NCBI GenBank assembly: GCA_036346205.1
Contig: JARFJB010001965.1
Span: 896,001 to 960,000 of the forward strand
Origin: Vesta saturnalis
Lineage: Eukaryota; Arthropoda; Insecta; Coleoptera; Lampyridae
Length of the DNA: 64,000 bases
Direction: 5' to 3'
In this document: piece after piece, positions 60,195-64,000 of the stretch
Numbering within the stretch: the stretch's first letter is position 1
Layout: each line of letters starts with the position of its first letter
Translations under genes and position numbers: made by a program
The notes under the pieces: generated by a model
The model's input: only the letters and a program-made list of their open reading frames with translations
Database searches by the model: none
What the model was told of the DNA's origin: nothing

Positions 60195-60312
60195 ATCTTT
60201 GTTCATCTTAGTTCATCTTAGCTTCCCTGTGCCGGCAGCCAACTTCATCTTAATGCATCTTAGTTCTTCTTAATTCATGTTAAGTCATCTTCATGTATCT
60301 TAGCGGCCATCT
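60195..60312. repeat. Degenerate TTCATCTTAG repeat
   Basis: TTCATCTTAG-like decamers (TTCATCTTAG, TGCATCTTAG, TTCTTCTTAA, ATGTATCTTAG and others) recur about ten times with irregular spacing. Confidence 0.7.
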
Positions 60313-60372
60313 TTGGTTATTGGAATAGCTGCAGGTAGGCCATACCCTTGGCTTGTGATTGGTACTTTGTGT

Positions 60373-60461
60373 ATAAATGGACAATATAAAGTACTTAACG
60401 CTTTCCAACAATCATTAATACAAAGTAGGAAAGCGTTAAGTAGTTTATATTGTCCATTTAT
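60373..60461. repeat. 89-nt hairpin, 34-bp arms
   Basis: Arms 60373-60406 and 60428-60461 pair with a single mismatch around a 21-base loop. The left arm starts ATAAATGGACAATATAAAGT. The geometry fits a miRNA precursor or a small MITE-like foldback; the sequence cannot decide. Confidence 0.75.
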
Positions 60462-60590
60462 AGACAACGCTGGGAAAGTGAATGTGGCGTGATTGTAAGC
60501 AACAAAAGTCATATGTCTCTCTTGTCAAGGCACTCTTTCAATAGGAGGTAAGTGTTTGTTTTTTTAATTTTTAATCCTTACCCCATTAAG

Positions 60591-61545
60591 TTTTTTATAA
60601 ATCTAAGGCCTTTTTTGACAAGAGCAACCTTGTATGTAAAATTGTCTAATGAGATAGTGTGAGGGTCCCTTGCCAGTAGAACTTGAAATTTGAAATAGTA
60701 TTCTATTAAATGGCCGGCATACTTAACTTGTTTATAAATCTAGGGCTCTTTTTTGATAGAGATATTTCTGATACGACGGACCTAGTATGTGAAATAATAT
60801 AGAAATCTGATTTCAAGCTTTGTTATATTTGTTATTGTATAGGTATTTTTACTAATTTAACTGTAGAACGTATTTTTAGTATTGTATGCAAAACTCCATA
60901 ATGTTAATTTGCGCGATTATGGCCGTGTACTGATGATGAGCCTTGGTTAAAATAGAACACGTAGTCCTGTAGTTGTCTTATGGGATGAATTCTGTTAGTT
61001 TCAATTCGCAGGTGTATTATCATGATTATAAATTGAAAGTTTTGATATTTTCTCCATTTTCAATAACGATTTATGATAGTCAGGCTTGTTTATTAATCGA
61101 ACGCCATTTTTGGCAGAGGTGTTTCCGAAAAGACCTTGTATGTAAGATATTTTAATTATAACACCCTGCACAATATATTTATTCATTTACATCACACTTC
61201 CTACTAACCAATTTAGTTTGCGACAGCTAATGCCCAGATATTTTTATTTTAAAGCCAAATCGCTGGTGTATTATCAAAATTAGAAATGAAAGTCGGCGTA
61301 CTAATTTAAATTTTTTTTAATAACGACGTATGACGTTCAGGCTTGTTTATAAATCGAAAGCCTCTTTGACAAAGATGTCTGCGCTAAGACAGATCTTGTA
61401 TGTATACTATTTTAATTATCATTTTTTCCATTTTCAATGATCACTTATGACGTTCAGGCTTGTTTATAAATCTATGGTCCCTTTGACAGAGATGTTTCCG
61501 CTAAGATAGATCATGTATGTAAAATATTTTAATTATAACACCTTA
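60591..61545. repeat. Five diverged copies of a complex repeat
   Basis: Units at about 60591-60650, 60726-60805, 61075-61165, 61330-61420 and 61446-61545 share GTTTATAAATC, then CTTTTTTGACAGAGATGTTT, AGATCTTGTATGTAAAAT and ATTTTAATTATAACACC. The last three also share TGACGTTCAGGCTTG or close variants upstream. Spacing is irregular (115-350 bp). Confidence 0.75.
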
Positions 61546-61614
61546 CGCAATGTTTTGGTTGACATTGATTTGATTAATTTATTTATTTGATCGAGATTGA
61601 TTGCTTTAGTTTGA

Positions 61615-62692
<1,078 letters not shown>

Positions 62693-62989
62693 ATTGTGAA
62701 CCTAAACTTAAACATTTCTAATAATTTATTGAATGACAGTAAGGTGAAGAATTCTCAGTCACTGAACCAACAGGATTATTATAATAAATTAGAAAATTTG
62801 TAATATAGAAACTTACAACTATTAAAATTTGGCAAACTGAAGGCAGGAGAACACGTGCTATTTAAAAGTTACTGTGTATTAAGATAAAGAGAAATTGTCA
62901 ATAGAAAAGGATGAAAGTACCCACTTTGAACAAAGTTTATGGACGGGAAGATTTGAATGGTGGTACGTCTATGTTTTGCCAGTAGCTAC
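62693..62989. other. Spacer
   Basis: Nothing recognised. Confidence 0.4.
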
Positions 62990-63650
62990 ATATTGCGCAG
63001 AGATTACTAATGTCAGTTCTGTTATTTATTGTCTTTATCTTTATTGATACGATACATTTCAAGGTAAATATGTTTCATATGAGTTCTTTCTTTAGCTGAT
63101 ATTTTTGGATTATCTAAGTCAAAAGGATGATCATTCTCCACGGAATGAGCAGCGATCTGACAACCCAGCCTTTCATACTTTATATTTAGTTTATGACCAC
63201 AACCCCTACTTTTAAGAAATTATGAAGTTTGACCGACATAAGCACCTAAGTATTTAGCACAGTTAAAAAACAGAAGACGATGTATTTTCTCCTTTATTGA
63301 AGAAAATAAAGAGCCAATTGTACAAGGAGGTTTATCTGGAACTATTCATAACAGATTCATAATCATTTAGAATATGCTTGATTTTTGGGGTAACATTTTA
63401 TAAATATGTAGGACCTCTGTATAATATATTATACTGATTTGGTATGGGTTGTGAATGGTATATATTATTATCTGTGTGTACGGTTCGTTTTTCTGAGGGA
63501 ATAAGATTTTGTTCTAGAAAGCGAAACGGTATTCTACCGTTGTTAATCTCAGTTGTGAATTGAATATGTGAAACTACGAACGGCAATGGTGGCAAAACAG
63601 GACCTAAACTTATAAGTAGGAAACCATGTGTCAATTTTAGTTTTTAGTCT
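62990..63650 (-). pseudogene. Third PLE: RT tail and GIY-YIG, degenerate
   Basis: From 63634 on the minus strand: HIQFTTEINNGRIPF (RT region before FLDV), SEKRTVHTDNNIYHSQPI, then, in other frames, NVTPKIKHILNDYES. After a break, CAKYLGAYVGQTS (GIY-YIG core, about 63255) is followed by a stop, then GCQIAAHSVENDHPFDLDN, KISAKERTHMKHIYLEMYRI. The late E-R-x(7)-E-M-Y-I motif fits PLE GIY-YIG nucleases. It belongs to a different PLE family from those at 3.5 and 8.4 kb, to judge by sequence. Both domains are broken. Confidence 0.65.
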
Positions 63651-64000
63651 TAGCTTATAAACTAACTTGAATGGGGAAACAAAAACTACGAATTGCCTGT
63701 GTTATAAGATCATTTCAAGGTATTAGTATCGAACGCTTTAACCTTCTAGACGGAGAGCACATTCCAAAATGTTTTTTGGTTTAATGTCTTCGCCACTTAA
63801 TATATAAATAAAACCGGGTGTCCGGATTAGGGCACGGAGCGGCTCTATCTCGACAATGGTACGGCCTAGAGGTTTGGGAAAAAATCCTTATAAGTAAAGC
63901 AAGTAAGAGAAATGGCTGGAAATTATTTTGAAGTTCGTAACTTGGCCGATAGGGGATGTAACTGCTACGAAGCAACATAAAATTCATGCTATCTCGGAAA
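63651..64000. other. Window end, possible transposon terminus
   Basis: ACCGGGTGTCCGGATTAGGG near 63813 resembles a mariner/MITE TIR running toward the window edge. No transposase visible. Confidence 0.3.

Overview
The window is AT-rich eukaryotic nuclear DNA, most likely from an insect. The evidence is the set of mobile elements: several Tc1/mariner-type transposases, two jockey-like LINEs, Penelope-like elements (PLEs), a tRNA-derived SINE, a tyrosine-recombinase element and an LTR-retrotransposon scrap, plus spliceosomal introns as short as 58 nt and very long CA/GT microsatellites. I could not support any intact host protein-coding gene. Every recognisable protein-coding stretch is a decayed mobile element or belongs to a repetitive arthropod family. 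No species can be named from this.

Layout. 2.1-3.9 kb: a PLE between two (TA)n arrays. 5.7-6.8 kb: a complete but decayed mariner with matching TIRs. 7.2-10.2 kb: a head-to-tail PLE arrangement (minus strand) whose 3' repeat occurs twice and which carries an unrelated ~0.9 kb block. 12.6-14.8 kb: a dispersed repeat abutting a 1.8 kb ACACACGC array. 15.7-17.1 kb: a 5'-truncated mariner. 19.2-20.3 kb: a DDE transposase pseudogene with an intron (minus). 20.8-21.2 kb: an LTR-element integrase scrap. 25.7-26.7 kb: a tyrosine-recombinase pseudogene with an intron. 28.4-30.6 kb: a mariner with ~235-bp TIRs. 32.3-33.3 kb: a tRNA-Ala-derived SINE and a 205-bp duplication. 34.9-35.1 kb: a mariner tail. 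40.6-42.5 kb: a giant CA array. 42.8-49.1 kb: a repetitive arthropod gene (minus) split by a 4.3-kb jockey LINE (plus). 49.7-54.1 kb: two halves of a LINE gag separated by 3.5 kb. 57.1-59.6 kb: a second LINE inside a SINE. 60.2-61.5 kb: complex repeats. 61.6-62.7 kb: a GT array. 63.0-63.6 kb: a third PLE (minus).

The most interesting structure is a family of four palindromic (foldback) elements at 21.8, 24.3, 30.8 and 52.0 kb. They share a 3' tail. In the best copies they carry the hammerhead-ribozyme core signature CTGACGA / stem II hairpin / GAAAC in the arms. The 52-kb copy has an inverted repeat of about 450 paired bases per arm and a perfect 12-bp target-site duplication. The PLEs at 3.9 and 9.9 kb carry similar hammerhead-like hairpins at their ends. 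Hammerheads are known in PLEs, so I infer that the foldbacks are PLE-derived, possibly non-autonomous.

The insertion order can be read in places: the jockey LINE entered an already resident repetitive gene; LINE-2 entered an already resident SINE that still has its own 12-bp duplication; and the 52-kb foldback lies in the 3.5 kb that separates the two halves of a LINE gag.
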